Shown: one piece after another, positions 36,941 through 46,365 of the stretch
Layout of the letters: each line of letters starts with the position of its first letter
Position numbering within the stretch: position 1 is the first letter of the stretch
Assembly (NCBI RefSeq): GCF_011752975.1
Contig: NZ_VWWP01000006.1
Span: 124,001-188,000, forward strand
DNA: 64,000 bases
Reading direction: 5' to 3'
DNA from: Chryseobacterium sp. Tr-659
GTDB lineage: Bacteria; Bacteroidota; Bacteroidia; Flavobacteriales; Weeksellaceae
Program-made: the position numbers and the translations under genes
The notes under the pieces: model-generated
What the model was told of the DNA's origin: nothing
Seen by the model: only the letters and a program-made list of their open reading frames with translations
Databases searched by the model: none

Positions 36941-37035
36941 TTCTGGCTATTCTTTTATGAATGGTTATTTGAAAGAAATCTTGTTTCCAAATATATGTAT
37001 TTCATCCTTTTTTATTTAAAATGTTGAGTCATTAT

Positions 37036-37063
37036 AAAACCACTTCCAAAGAGAAGTGGTTTT
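37036..37063 (-). terminator. Terminator of the minus-strand surface protein operon
   Basis: The perfect stem AAAACCACTTC / GAAGTGGTTTT with a 6-base loop lies 27 bases beyond the stop of the gene ending at 37090. Confidence 0.75.
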
Positions 37064-37089
37064 ATGTTGTATTAAGTATTGAAAATATT

Positions 37090-37629
37090 TTATGGTTTCC
37101 AGAAAGACCATTTACTGCCATTAAAGACCGCGAGACGTTTTGCTCCGGCTTTATTTACATACACCATCATTCCCGGTGATGGGCTTGGAATATTTTGTAC
37201 ATCGGCTACAATAGGCAGTACCATAGATTTGGTTGTAGACTCCAGAACCAAAACGCCATTGGCCGTACTTGTCTGTGCTCCGATGATTACTTTTGCAGCT
37301 GGCAGTTCAGGAGCTTGTAAGGCAGTAGGCTGTGCTGCTATGGCACTCGTGATGTTGGCATCCTGACCACTTAAATCTACCCACGTTCCGTTATAATACT
37401 TTACCCGTGCTTTTGTAGGGTCAACAGAATCCAGAAGTATAGTTCCTTCTGCCGGAGTAAGAGGAAGTGTACGGGCATAAGGTAAAATAATTCCTTTATT
37501 TTGATTGGCAGGAAATTCTAACAGAACAGAAGTTTTTACCGGTGATGTACCAACAGCGTCTCCCAGAATGATTTGAGCGTTTGACATTGCTGCAGTTCCT
37601 ATGCAGATGGTTAATATAATTTTTTTCAT
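37090..37629 (-). CDS. Secreted hypothetical surface protein
   Basis: The 179-residue precursor has a signal peptide ending SNAQ. The mature part has KTSVLLEFPANQNKGIILPY and PSPGMMVYVNKAGAKRLAVF, and ends GSKWSFWKP. The GMMVY...LAVFNGSKW tail resembles the end of the protein encoded just upstream (GMMVYDTTAKCLKLYDGTSW). The two genes are 49 bases apart on the same strand, so they may form one operon for a surface structure. No enzymatic motif is present. Confidence 0.7.
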   Translation of the reverse strand: MKKIILTICIGTAAMSNAQIILGDAVGTSPVKTSVLLEFPANQNKGIILPYARTLPLTPAEGTILLDSVDPTKARVKYYNGTWVDLSGQDANITSAIAAQPTALQAPELPAAKVIIGAQTSTANGVLVLESTTKSMVLPIVADVQNIPSPSPGMMVYVNKAGAKRLAVFNGSKWSFWKP

Positions 37630-37678
37630 TTTTTAAATTTTTAAATTCAGATAATGTTTCTAAAGCTTTAATTTCAGA

Positions 37679-39133
37679 TTACGGGCAGGTTGGAGTGCTG
37701 AAACAGCTCCATGAAGTTCCGTCATATAATTTCAAACATTTGGCTGTGGTATCATACACCATCATTCCTTCCTGTGGAGAAACAATAGCATTGATCTGAA
37801 GTGTTGTAAGTCTGTTAATAACGAACCCCTGAGTATTTGATTCGAGAACGGCGTGAGCAGATTTTCTGAGCATCGGCCAGTTACCGTTACTGCTTCCTGC
37901 TCTCTGTAAAAGGGTAATTCCAAATTTAGAGTCTGCACCTGCGGTTCCGGTATTTGCATCATTATAACAAATACATCTCAATATAAAATAATCATTCGTT
38001 GTAGGGTAATAAGTGTCCCCAAATACAGGAGAAGATGTTGAAACAAAATTGTTGGTAGAACCATTGGTTCCTTGTTGTTTAATTTCAAACTTAAAGGTTT
38101 CATCCGGTTCATCAATTCCGTCATTTACAGAGGCTATATTGATGGCAATTCCGTCTTCATCATTGTTGGGACTTGAATATCCGGGGATTACACCACCATC
38201 ATAATTGCCGGGAGGTATAGTTATTAAATAAATAGTGCTTCCGGGTACATGGGATATTGTTGGTGTACCGTTTGAATTCGTGACAGGGGTTAAAGTGATA
38301 TCACTGTCCGTAATAAATGCAGTACCGTTGGCAGGATTTATTAATTGAACTGCTACTGTAGTTACTCCTGTTACTGCACCATTGATTCTCAGAAACAAAT
38401 TCCCATTACTTGAACCTTCACAGGAAGACAAGGCGTTGGAGAATTTCAAATCAATCAACGGGTTAAGAGAAATTCTGATATCGTCCAGGAAGTTACCAAG
38501 ACCAGGGTTACCTCCATCCACCAAAGCTCTGAAACCTACACGGTAAACACCGGATGTTCCTGTAAAGGTATAGGTTCCCTGATTGGTAGACCAGGCTGTT
38601 GTACTTGAGGGAACTGTAGTTGTTTTCACAGTTGCTATGTTCACCTGATTCTGATCCTCAATTACCATTGCTGCCTGCTCCGCAGTACGGGTTCTGGCTC
38701 TGTGCATAAAAGAATATGTAATTACATCGCCATTAGCCAGATACATATTCTGATAAATCATTGAGCTCACAAATGCATTCAGCTCTACAAAATTGCTCCC
38801 TTGTGCAGCGGGTACACCATTGAATCCGGTTCCCCATACTTCGATAGGATGACAATCTCCGGAAAAACCTGGAGAGCACGCTCCTGTCTGTGTAGGATGC
38901 GAGGTATACCAAGGTGAAGTAACTGCTGCGCCCGCATCAAAAGTAGCTCCGAAACCGAAATTAGCATCAAGCATACTTACTGTAGCGTTGGCCACACCAA
39001 ACTCAAGACCTGGATTTACGACAATTCTTGTTTGCCCAAAACCAACCTGTGCGATAAATAAAAGAAAAAAAGAGAAGAATACAGAAATCTTTGTATTCAA
39101 TGATTGGGAAGTCATTCGAATAGATGTTTTCAT
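37679..39133 (-). CDS. Large secreted surface protein with Calx-beta-like segment
   Basis: The 484-residue precursor has a long signal peptide (FFSFFLLFIAQVGFGQ). The N-terminal half is a beta-sandwich reminiscent of carbohydrate-binding modules (VVNPGLEFG, VELNAFVSSMIYQN, GTYTFTGTSGVYRVGF, LDDIRISL). About residues 230-370 resemble a Calx-beta-like domain (DGIDEPDETFKFEIK). The end is EGMMVYDTTAKCLKLYDGTS, a tail motif common in flavobacterial surface proteins. It is the first gene of a two-gene unit. The ligand is unknown. Confidence 0.75.
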   Translation of the reverse strand: MKTSIRMTSQSLNTKISVFFSFFLLFIAQVGFGQTRIVVNPGLEFGVANATVSMLDANFGFGATFDAGAAVTSPWYTSHPTQTGACSPGFSGDCHPIEVWGTGFNGVPAAQGSNFVELNAFVSSMIYQNMYLANGDVITYSFMHRARTRTAEQAAMVIEDQNQVNIATVKTTTVPSSTTAWSTNQGTYTFTGTSGVYRVGFRALVDGGNPGLGNFLDDIRISLNPLIDLKFSNALSSCEGSSNGNLFLRINGAVTGVTTVAVQLINPANGTAFITDSDITLTPVTNSNGTPTISHVPGSTIYLITIPPGNYDGGVIPGYSSPNNDEDGIAINIASVNDGIDEPDETFKFEIKQQGTNGSTNNFVSTSSPVFGDTYYPTTNDYFILRCICYNDANTGTAGADSKFGITLLQRAGSSNGNWPMLRKSAHAVLESNTQGFVINRLTTLQINAIVSPQEGMMVYDTTAKCLKLYDGTSWSCFSTPTCP

Positions 39134-39542
39134 TTTTATATTATGTAAATTTTAATAATATGAAAGCAAGCTTTTTATGTAAAGCTTTGTTTAATAGAAC
39201 AATTAATTTAAAAAAAGGAATTTACACCTTCCTGTAGTGGGTAAGATCTTTGAATTTTTGAGGGTTGAAATGTTATGTATTTTGTTTGTGTTTATATAAT
39301 TTTTTTTTCAATTGTAACAGTTTATTATCACAAAAATAGTTAAAAAAAGCTTAAAACCTATATTTTTTTAATATTTAATTTGTTGATATACAGTTAATTT
39401 TGCTTTTTTTTTGATCGTTATGGTCTTGAAAATATGGTAAAAGAAGTGAGTGTTTAATAAATAGATCCGGAAACTAAATTTGGCAATTATCCCATAATAA
39501 TGAGGTGTTCCACGTTTTTTTTGTTGAGGATTATAAAACAAT
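39134..39542. other. AT-rich intergenic region upstream of surface protein operon
   Basis: No ORF is convincing. AAGCTTT...AAAGCTT near 39163-39183 forms a small hairpin in the presumed leader. CAAAAATA at 39331-39338 reads TATTTTTG on the minus strand and may be a -7 element, but a spaced TTG is missing. Confidence 0.4.
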
Positions 39543-39574
39543 GAAAAGGCACCGTTTAAAATGAACGATGCCTT
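39543..39574 (-). terminator. Terminator of the SusCD operon
   Basis: On the minus strand AAGGCATCGTT pairs with AACGGTGCCTT (one G-U, 8-base loop) and is followed by TTTT. The G-U forms only in the minus-strand RNA, which fits the gene direction. Confidence 0.75.
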
Positions 39575-39615
39575 AACTCAGAATATTAAAATTGAATGTG
39601 TTGCTTAGATTTTAT

Positions 39616-41079
39616 TTATTCATTCTGTTTGATTTGGGGATTATTATTAATTTCTTTATTCGGAATCTGGAATCTGAATTTATCCGGAGTGAGGTTAAAT
39701 CTTCCGAAAGTATGGTTAGTTCCCGGATATATTCTTTCCAGTGGAGTTCCTAGCCGTTTCATATCAAACCATGCGTAGCCTTCTCCCCAAAGTTCAATCC
39801 TTTTTTGCAGGATAATTTCATTGATGAGTTCATTACCGGTTTTTGAAGATAAGATATATCCTTTATCTCTTTTCGAGGTTATATCAAATAATACTTGTCT
39901 GGCTTCGGTTTCTCTTCCTTGTCTGGCAAGAGCTTCAGCTTCAGTATAATATAATGAGGAAGCTCTGATATAGATATAATCACCTTCAAAAAGGCTCGGA
40001 TCTTTAAACTTCCAGCTTACATAGGCCGGATAATTTTTTGTTTTTCCGTTAAATGTATACTGGGCGCTTTGGCTTCCATTGAACACTTTTTTACGATAGT
40101 CCGTTTCCGGAATAGCTTCGTAAAGACGTTTATCTATCAGTTTGCGGATCTGCGCAGCTCCGGCATATCCTTCATTTGTATTATCAAACATTGAGAAGAA
40201 GGAAGCATAATAATTACCAATACTCATCGTGGAAATTGTATTATGAAAGCCCCATATTACCTCAGGATTATTGATGTTTGAAAATCCTGTCGTGGTATAT
40301 TCATTTTCCGTCATAAGTGCTGCACCTTGTTTACTTTCTTCCGCATATCTTGCTGCTTTAATGTAATCTCCTGTGGCCAGAAATACCTCAGCAGCAATTG
40401 CCTTAGCTGCTCTTTGGTCGATCTGGGCTCTGGATGGACGTGCATAGCTGTCCAGAAGGCTGACAGATTCTTCAATATCTTTCTTGATCTGGCCATATAC
40501 TTCGGAAACTGTTGATCTCGGAAGTCCCTGGCTCGGATTACTAGCTGTAAGAACCAGAGGGATCCCGGGTTCAGACTGGTGGTCTTTATAATCATTGGCA
40601 TAGAAACGGATGAGATAAAAATATGAATATGCCCTCAAAGCGAGTAACTGTCCTGCAATGGCTTTGTTTTTGGTACTTGAATCTTTCTTAAGATCATCCA
40701 ATAACTTATTGATCACAAATATTCTTGCATAAAAAGTGGTCCACACAATTTCAGAAGCGAGATTACTCGCATTAGTAGCTTCATAATTATAGAACATTCC
40801 CAGGTGCTGGTTGGTAGACTGGATAACATCATTAGACATAAGGTCTGCACCTGCTTTGATTCCCATAATTCCGAAATCAGAATGGGAAGTAGTACCTCCG
40901 GCTCCGTTACTGCGGAGATCAAGATAGATTCCTCCCAGAATTTTTTCCGGGGTTGAGGAATCATTATTCAGCTGTTCACCTGAAATATCTCCTTCCGGCA
41001 GTGTATTGAGATCATTGGCACAGCTGGAGGTAAGAAGACCAATGGCAGCTGCTGCTATAAAGTATTTTATTGTTTTCAT
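39616..41079 (-). CDS. SusD/RagB family nutrient-binding outer-membrane lipoprotein
   Basis: The 487-residue lipoprotein (lipobox LLTSSC, Cys at about residue 20) has the SusD pattern: DLNTLPEGDISGEQL at the N-terminus, TPR-like helices with QLLALRAYSYFYLIRFYA, a middle region with YIRASSLYYTEAEALARQG, and an end rich in GEGYAWFDMKRLG and NKEINNNPQIKQNE. SusD proteins cap the SusC channel and bind the substrate. It follows the SusC gene by 7 bases. The substrate is unknown; no glycoside hydrolase is nearby. Confidence 0.93.
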   Translation of the reverse strand: MKTIKYFIAAAAIGLLTSSCANDLNTLPEGDISGEQLNNDSSTPEKILGGIYLDLRSNGAGGTTSHSDFGIMGIKAGADLMSNDVIQSTNQHLGMFYNYEATNASNLASEIVWTTFYARIFVINKLLDDLKKDSSTKNKAIAGQLLALRAYSYFYLIRFYANDYKDHQSEPGIPLVLTASNPSQGLPRSTVSEVYGQIKKDIEESVSLLDSYARPSRAQIDQRAAKAIAAEVFLATGDYIKAARYAEESKQGAALMTENEYTTTGFSNINNPEVIWGFHNTISTMSIGNYYASFFSMFDNTNEGYAGAAQIRKLIDKRLYEAIPETDYRKKVFNGSQSAQYTFNGKTKNYPAYVSWKFKDPSLFEGDYIYIRASSLYYTEAEALARQGRETEARQVLFDITSKRDKGYILSSKTGNELINEIILQKRIELWGEGYAWFDMKRLGTPLERIYPGTNHTFGRFNLTPDKFRFQIPNKEINNNPQIKQNE

Positions 41080-41086
41080 ATTTTCT

Positions 41087-44041
41087 TTAAAAATTTAATT
41101 TAAATCCTAACGAGACACTGGATAGCAAGGAATATCTGTATGAATCGGATACTCCGGTTAATGAAGCCCTTGGATCATAACCTTTTCTCTTAGACCATAG
41201 ATAAAGATTGTTTCCGGTCAGATAGATTTTTAAGCCTGATAAACCAGCCTGTTGTGCAAAGCCATCTTGCAGCTGATAGGAGAGTGTCACATCCTGAAGG
41301 CTGATGTAATCCGATTTGATCAGATACAAGGTTGAGTTTCCGTTTTGATTTGTAGCATTAAGATCCACTCTTGGCAGAGCAGCATTCGGATTTTCCGGTG
41401 TCCAGGTCTTATCCAGATCTGTTGAATAGTTAGATCCGTAGCTGTCTGAATGAAATAAACTTCTGTAAATATCATCATAACCGTATCCACCAAACTGGTA
41501 GGCAAAATTTACAGACAGGTTAAACCTTTTGTAGGTTACATCAGTTCCGAACCCACCATAGACTTTTGGAATTGCTGATTTTCCGGTATTATAATCAGTA
41601 GCTTCCTTATAATTATTGGTTACTGTGGTTTCTTCCTGGTGTGTATTTGGATTGATTGAAGTTCGGTACCACAATGCATCACCGTTCTCGGGATTTACTC
41701 CTGCAAACTTTTTAAGATAATAGGTGTAGCGGTCTCCACCTTCCGTCAGAATAAAAAGACCTGTAACGAGCCCTGTGTTTCTTTGTTCGGCGGGCAGTCT
41801 TGTAATTTTATTCTTATAATGAGTAGCGTTGGCATAAAAACTCCATTGAACCTGGTCATTACGAAGAATATCAACATTCAGATTGGCCTGAACTCCTCTG
41901 TTGGTCATATCTCCGATATTCCCGTACTTCACATAAGATCCTGCATTAGATGGAGGAAGAGGAAGGGTATAGATCATATCTGATACTTTTCTTTCGAAAT
42001 AATCAGCATTCAGTGTAATTCTGTTTTTCAACAGGGAAATTTCAAATCCGGCATTCAGGTTTTTGGAAGTTTCCCATTTTAAATCTTTATTTCCTTGCTT
42101 TTTTAGAGACAGAACAGGCTTATCGTCTCCGAAATTATTGATTCCGTAGATATCCTGATAAGCATAATAATCCCTTGTAGAACTGTCCAGAAGAATATTA
42201 TCATTTCCCTGCTGGCCATAAGAAGCTTTTAGTTTTAAAGAATTGATGACTGAGTTATCTTTAAGGAAATCTTCCTTAGCAATATTCCAGGCCAATCCTA
42301 ATCCATAGAAATTTCCCCATCTGCTTTCCGGAGAAAAGACTGAAGAACCGTCTCTTCTTATATTGGCATTGAAGAAATATTTCCCATCGTAATTATAAAG
42401 CAATCGGGTAAAATAACCTTCCACGGCATATTCATAACCATTTCCTGACAGGTCTGTTATTTTTACTGCATTATCAAAAGACAATGAGTTGGGCAGCAGG
42501 AGTTGTTGCTTTGTTCCTGAAAATCCATCATTTTTGATCTTGTTTAATTCATGACCTACAAGAAGATTAAAATTATGATTACCCAGTTTTTTCTGATAGG
42601 TAAGCAATTGCTGATGGTTCAATGTGTATTTAAAGGTAGCGCCTTGTGAAATGGTTCCTCCAACAGATGAAGAAGTTCCTCCCTCTGTATTTCCAAACTG
42701 TAAGGTTTTAATATTTTCAAGATAGGCCCCAAAATTATAAGTGAAATCCAGCCCCTTGATGATTTCATAGTTTAATCCCAGATTGATGTTGGCAATATTA
42801 TTCGTTGTCCGGGATTTGTCTTTCTGAAGGTTTCCTACAGGATTTTCGAAAACGGCATATGACCTTGTCGCTCCGTTAGGGCCCTGGCCGTCTCCATAAT
42901 CATATAGAGCATTTCCATTATTATCATAAAGCCTTTGATAATTATCATTTCTAAGGAAAACAGGATAAAAAGGCGCAATATTTCTGGCAAACTGAAACGG
43001 GTTGGAAAACCCTCCTGATTCTCCAAAATCCTGTTTACTGTGCGTGTAAGACAACGCGGTAATCAGTTTTAGTCTTGAAGTAATGGAGTAGTCCACGTTA
43101 GATCGTATTCCGAATCTTTCAAAGCCGGAACCAATGAGGTAGCCCTTATCATCGAGATAGTTCAGTGAAGTGTAAGATTTTACCTGCTCACCGTTTGCAT
43201 TAATGCCCAGCGTAGCTTCTCTTCTCAAAGCAGGTTTAAAAAGCAGCTTTTTCCAGTTGTCCTGATAAAGCAGCTGAGCATCAGGATTGAATGAACCGTC
43301 TTTTCCGATGAGCTGGTTAAAAGGTACATTATAAACATTGTATCCGAGTTTGCCCAGAGCTGCAATCCCCACATCATGAGGACTCGGGCCCGACGGAACA
43401 GCTCCTGGCTGCTTCAATCTCGCAATTTCCCCGACTCTCGCTCTGTTATAATAAGCCGTATAATAATCCTGAGGAGAAGTATAAACCGGATAATCTTCAA
43501 CCGATCTGAAGTTTACTCCTGTTCTTACATCTGCTTCAATACTAAGTCCTTTATTTTTTCCTCTTTTTGTATTGACAATAATCACTCCGTTAGCTCCTCT
43601 GGAACCATATAAAGCATTGGATGAGGCATCTTCAAGAAATGAAATACTTTCAATATCTGCCGCAGCAATACTGTTGAGGTTTCCGTTATAAGGAATACCG
43701 TCCAATACGATCAGCGGATCACTGGAAGCGTTGATAGAACCGATACCTCTCATTCTTATAACAGGCTGGGAACCCGGCTGACCAGATGAGATTACCTGTA
43801 CTCCCGCTACTTTTCCTCCAATTCCCTGCAGGATATTTCCATTTTGAAGATTAGACAGATCTTTAGCTTTTAAAGACTGCACAGAACCTGTGATTTCTTC
43901 TTTCTTCTGCTTCCCGAAAGCTACCACTACTACTTCTTTAATGGCATTTTCTTTAGAAAGACTGTCCTTGCTTTGTGCAAAGCCGTATTCTGCAAATAAC
44001 AGCAGGGCCAATACACCAAGTTTGCATTGTTTTTTTTTCAT
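41087..44041 (-). CDS. SusC/RagA family TonB-linked outer-membrane transporter
   Basis: The 984-residue receptor has a signal peptide ending YGFAQ, a TonB-box-like stretch (KEVVVVAFGKQKK), a plug domain (GKVAGVQVISSGQPG, VIRMRGIGS, PLIVLDGIPYNG, ALYGSRGANGVIIVNT) and a long beta-barrel ending SVSLGFKLNF. It lacks the carboxypeptidase-like N-terminal extension of many SusC proteins. It works with the SusD lipoprotein downstream to import a large nutrient through TonB energy. A Met/Cys-rich mini-ORF lies upstream in the same direction, and box sequences at 44479 and 44635 may control it. Confidence 0.93.
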   Translation of the reverse strand: MKKKQCKLGVLALLLFAEYGFAQSKDSLSKENAIKEVVVVAFGKQKKEEITGSVQSLKAKDLSNLQNGNILQGIGGKVAGVQVISSGQPGSQPVIRMRGIGSINASSDPLIVLDGIPYNGNLNSIAAADIESISFLEDASSNALYGSRGANGVIIVNTKRGKNKGLSIEADVRTGVNFRSVEDYPVYTSPQDYYTAYYNRARVGEIARLKQPGAVPSGPSPHDVGIAALGKLGYNVYNVPFNQLIGKDGSFNPDAQLLYQDNWKKLLFKPALRREATLGINANGEQVKSYTSLNYLDDKGYLIGSGFERFGIRSNVDYSITSRLKLITALSYTHSKQDFGESGGFSNPFQFARNIAPFYPVFLRNDNYQRLYDNNGNALYDYGDGQGPNGATRSYAVFENPVGNLQKDKSRTTNNIANINLGLNYEIIKGLDFTYNFGAYLENIKTLQFGNTEGGTSSSVGGTISQGATFKYTLNHQQLLTYQKKLGNHNFNLLVGHELNKIKNDGFSGTKQQLLLPNSLSFDNAVKITDLSGNGYEYAVEGYFTRLLYNYDGKYFFNANIRRDGSSVFSPESRWGNFYGLGLAWNIAKEDFLKDNSVINSLKLKASYGQQGNDNILLDSSTRDYYAYQDIYGINNFGDDKPVLSLKKQGNKDLKWETSKNLNAGFEISLLKNRITLNADYFERKVSDMIYTLPLPPSNAGSYVKYGNIGDMTNRGVQANLNVDILRNDQVQWSFYANATHYKNKITRLPAEQRNTGLVTGLFILTEGGDRYTYYLKKFAGVNPENGDALWYRTSINPNTHQEETTVTNNYKEATDYNTGKSAIPKVYGGFGTDVTYKRFNLSVNFAYQFGGYGYDDIYRSLFHSDSYGSNYSTDLDKTWTPENPNAALPRVDLNATNQNGNSTLYLIKSDYISLQDVTLSYQLQDGFAQQAGLSGLKIYLTGNNLYLWSKRKGYDPRASLTGVSDSYRYSLLSSVSLGFKLNF

Positions 44042-44091
44042 TATATTAATCTTAGGTTTAAAATTAAATGTGTGTATTACTGCTGATCTTC

Positions 44092-44184
44092 CCGGTTTAG
44101 AAAAATAAGTTCCTTCCTCCTTTTTCAGGGAGGTTTCAAGAATGGAATGGTATTATTTACAGGAGAAGTGCTGGATTAAACCGG
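44092..44184 (-). promoter_or_regulatory. Structured leader between mini-ORF and susC
   Basis: CCGGTTTA and TAAACCGG (44092-44099 and 44177-44184) are exactly complementary and enclose a smaller hairpin CCTCC / GGAGG (44116-44120 and 44129-44133). No U-run follows, so this is not a classical terminator. It is a folded leader in the presumed susC mRNA. Confidence 0.4.
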
Positions 44185-44233
44185 TGTCGGTATGATAGGG
44201 CTTTAATTCCTACAGTAATGGTTCTATTTTAGT

Positions 44234-44386
44234 TTATAGCATCATCATTTTACACATCATCATATCAAAGCACATATCTTTTAAAATAAATGTATGCAGT
44301 GAAAAGCCTTTGTCTTTTGCAGACTGCAGCTCAGGCGACATAGCCATGATGATTGGTAGGTAAGAATTAAAGTAATTTTTATTCAT
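44234..44386 (-). CDS. 50-codon Met/Cys-rich mini-ORF upstream of susC
   Basis: This ORF encodes a 50-residue peptide on the minus strand, starting MNKNYFNSYLPIIMAM. The last 14 residues contain six Met and two or more Cys, including DMMMCKMMML at the very end. It ends about 190 bases before the susC start and is in the same direction. It could be a real small protein, perhaps metal-binding, or a leader peptide whose translation reports methionine or cysteine supply. I see no strong ribosome binding site, so it could also be chance. Confidence 0.4.
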   Translation of the reverse strand: MNKNYFNSYLPIIMAMSPELQSAKDKGFSLHTFILKDMCFDMMMCKMMML

Positions 44387-44478
44387 GAGAATAAAGTTTT
44401 ATGTTTTTTTTAACTGGGTCAAAATTATTTATTAATTGGAAAACCGCAGTTAAAAGGGCATATGAAATAAATCATATA

Positions 44479-44498
44479 AGTCTACTAATTTGGTAGGA
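44479..44498 (-). promoter_or_regulatory. Putative operator box 1 upstream of the SusCD leader
   Basis: The box AGTCTACTAATTTGGTAGGA contains CTAC-N7-GTAG and matches box 2 at 44637-44656 in 16 of the first 18 positions. It lies in the divergent region between the SusCD operon and the deaminase-like gene. Confidence 0.45.
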
Positions 44499-44634
44499 TA
44501 TTGGTTTAATGTATTAGTTTTTAATGATTTGTATGATTTAACGTATTGTAAATCAATCTATTGTGTGTGTTGTAAGAAACTCTGGAAAATTTTAATAAAA
44601 GTGCATTTTTATTGATGAATAAAAATTAATATTT

Positions 44635-44659
44635 AAAGTCTATTGATTTGGTAGACTTT
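44635..44659. promoter_or_regulatory. Putative operator box 2, perfect-arm inverted repeat
   Basis: AAAGTCTA (44635-44642) and TAGACTTT (44652-44659) are exact inverted repeats around the 9-base centre TTGATTTGG. The start-to-start distance to box 1 is 158 bases. It may serve the divergent deaminase-like gene as well as SusCD. Confidence 0.5.
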
Positions 44660-44824
44660 TTATTTATTTTATTACGCTTAGAATTGGAGTCAGCTTTCAC
44701 TAAAAGGTACTTTTTATCATTGTTTTTTAAATTAAAATTCTTTAACAGAAAAATAAATTATACTTTTGAGATACCTTTATTAAGACGGTTATTGCATAAC
44801 TGCTAACAGAAGCACCCTGATTAT

Positions 44825-46333
44825 ATGATGAAAAAATATTTTACTTATACTTTACTTTTTGGAGCACCTTTATTTCTGTGCCAAAATAGAACAGACGGAA
44901 ACGTTGTTTATCAGCAGAAATGGACAGAATTAGAGAAGGAAAATGAAGCATTGGCCTTTGATGCAGAGGTCAGGTTATCTGATGCGGAGCTCAAATTGGA
45001 CAAAAAATTATTTGAGCTGCGAAAACAAATCGTTAACGAAGCAGACAAACAAAAATATCCTTTATATAACAGCTCTTTTAATGAAATGAAGCCCTTGATT
45101 GAGAAGAGTAAATTGTTTGAAGTTTTTCAATCAATGCCGAAAGGTGGCTTACTGCATACGCACAGCGGAGGCTTTACGGATGTAAAATGGGTGATTGCAG
45201 CGGCAAGAAAATATAATGAATGCTATGTTTATGATCAGAAAGATAATGATCAGTACATTTTCGGGCAGCTGGCTTTTTTTGAAAAAGGAAAAGTTCCCAA
45301 AGGGTTTGTTAGTCTTGACAAGAAACTAACCGCAGAGCCCGGTTTTGAAAAAGAATTACAGGAACTTCTGATTTTGAAACGTGATAACCTTTGCTCTTAT
45401 TCTGATTACTGGATTGAATTTGAGAAACGTTTTAAACGTATCAATCTGCTGTTGCCCTATCGCCCGTTTTTCAAAGAATATTATCTGAAAGGTTTTCAGG
45501 ATCTGGTAAAGAACAAAGTACAGCATCTGGAAATTAGGTTTATCTTTGATGAGCTTTACGACTTCGAACATGGAAAATATGCTCTAAAAACTTCAATCAC
45601 GGATTTGCAGGATATTGTTAAAAAGATACACCTGTCTGACCCGCAATTCAGTCTTAAGCTGATTTATTCAAGCTTTAAATTCCTGGATCCGGAAAGCATA
45701 GAAAAGCAGCTTGAAATTGCTTATCAGTTCAAAAAAGAATTTCCGGATATGATTTCCGGGTTTGATCTCGTAGCTGATGAAGCAGCGGGAAACAGTATTT
45801 ATTCTTTCCAGAAAGACTGGACAAAACTGAAAGATCTTAATAAAAAATATGGGGTAGATCTGCCTCTTTTCCTGCATGCCGGTGAAAGTACTTCTGTTTT
45901 CAATAAAAATGTTCTGGATATCTCATTGCTGAATAACAAAAGGATTGGCCATGGTCTTAACCTCATCTATTTCCCAAAAGCCATGGAGCAGATCAAAAAA
46001 CAGGATAAACTGGTAGAAGTAAGCCCGATCAGTAACCAAGTTCTGGGATATGTAAGCGATTTGAGGAATCATCCTGCCAGAGTTTTGCTAAGTAACGGAG
46101 TACAGTGTTCTATTAATAGTGACGATCCGTCAGTATACGGATATGATGGTCTCAGCTATGACTTCTGGGCAGCTTTTGTATATTGGGAACTGGATATGAA
46201 AGCACTGAAAAAACTGGTTTTTAATTCAATCAATTATTCTTCTCTGAATGACAATGAAAGAAAACAGGCACTTGTTTATTTGAACAAAGAATGGGATCAT
46301 TTTATTCAGAAAACAAATCTTGCATTAAATTGA
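44825..46333 (+). CDS. Adenosine-deaminase-like (ADGF/amidohydrolase) secreted enzyme
   Basis: The 502-residue protein begins with a hydrophobic signal (LLFGAPLFLCQ). It has the adenosine deaminase family motifs: LLHTHSGG (HxH metal ligands), LFLHAGES (HAGE), RIGHGL, SPISNQVLG and INSDDPSVYG (the DDP site). The long N-terminal extension resembles extracellular ADA2/ADGF-type enzymes. It probably deaminates adenosine or a related nucleoside outside the cytoplasm. The divergent SusCD operon might import related substrates, which is only a suggestion. Either of two tandem ATG codons at 44825-44830 may be the start. Confidence 0.88.
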   Translation: MMKKYFTYTLLFGAPLFLCQNRTDGNVVYQQKWTELEKENEALAFDAEVRLSDAELKLDKKLFELRKQIVNEADKQKYPLYNSSFNEMKPLIEKSKLFEVFQSMPKGGLLHTHSGGFTDVKWVIAAARKYNECYVYDQKDNDQYIFGQLAFFEKGKVPKGFVSLDKKLTAEPGFEKELQELLILKRDNLCSYSDYWIEFEKRFKRINLLLPYRPFFKEYYLKGFQDLVKNKVQHLEIRFIFDELYDFEHGKYALKTSITDLQDIVKKIHLSDPQFSLKLIYSSFKFLDPESIEKQLEIAYQFKKEFPDMISGFDLVADEAAGNSIYSFQKDWTKLKDLNKKYGVDLPLFLHAGESTSVFNKNVLDISLLNNKRIGHGLNLIYFPKAMEQIKKQDKLVEVSPISNQVLGYVSDLRNHPARVLLSNGVQCSINSDDPSVYGYDGLSYDFWAAFVYWELDMKALKKLVFNSINYSSLNDNERKQALVYLNKEWDHFIQKTNLALN

Positions 46334-46365
46334 TTATTAAGCTCATGCTGGAAATAAAAAAGCAT

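Noticed and set aside
44042..44233. Riboswitch upstream of susC
   Set aside because: The paired elements do not match a riboswitch consensus known to me. I describe it only as a structured leader.
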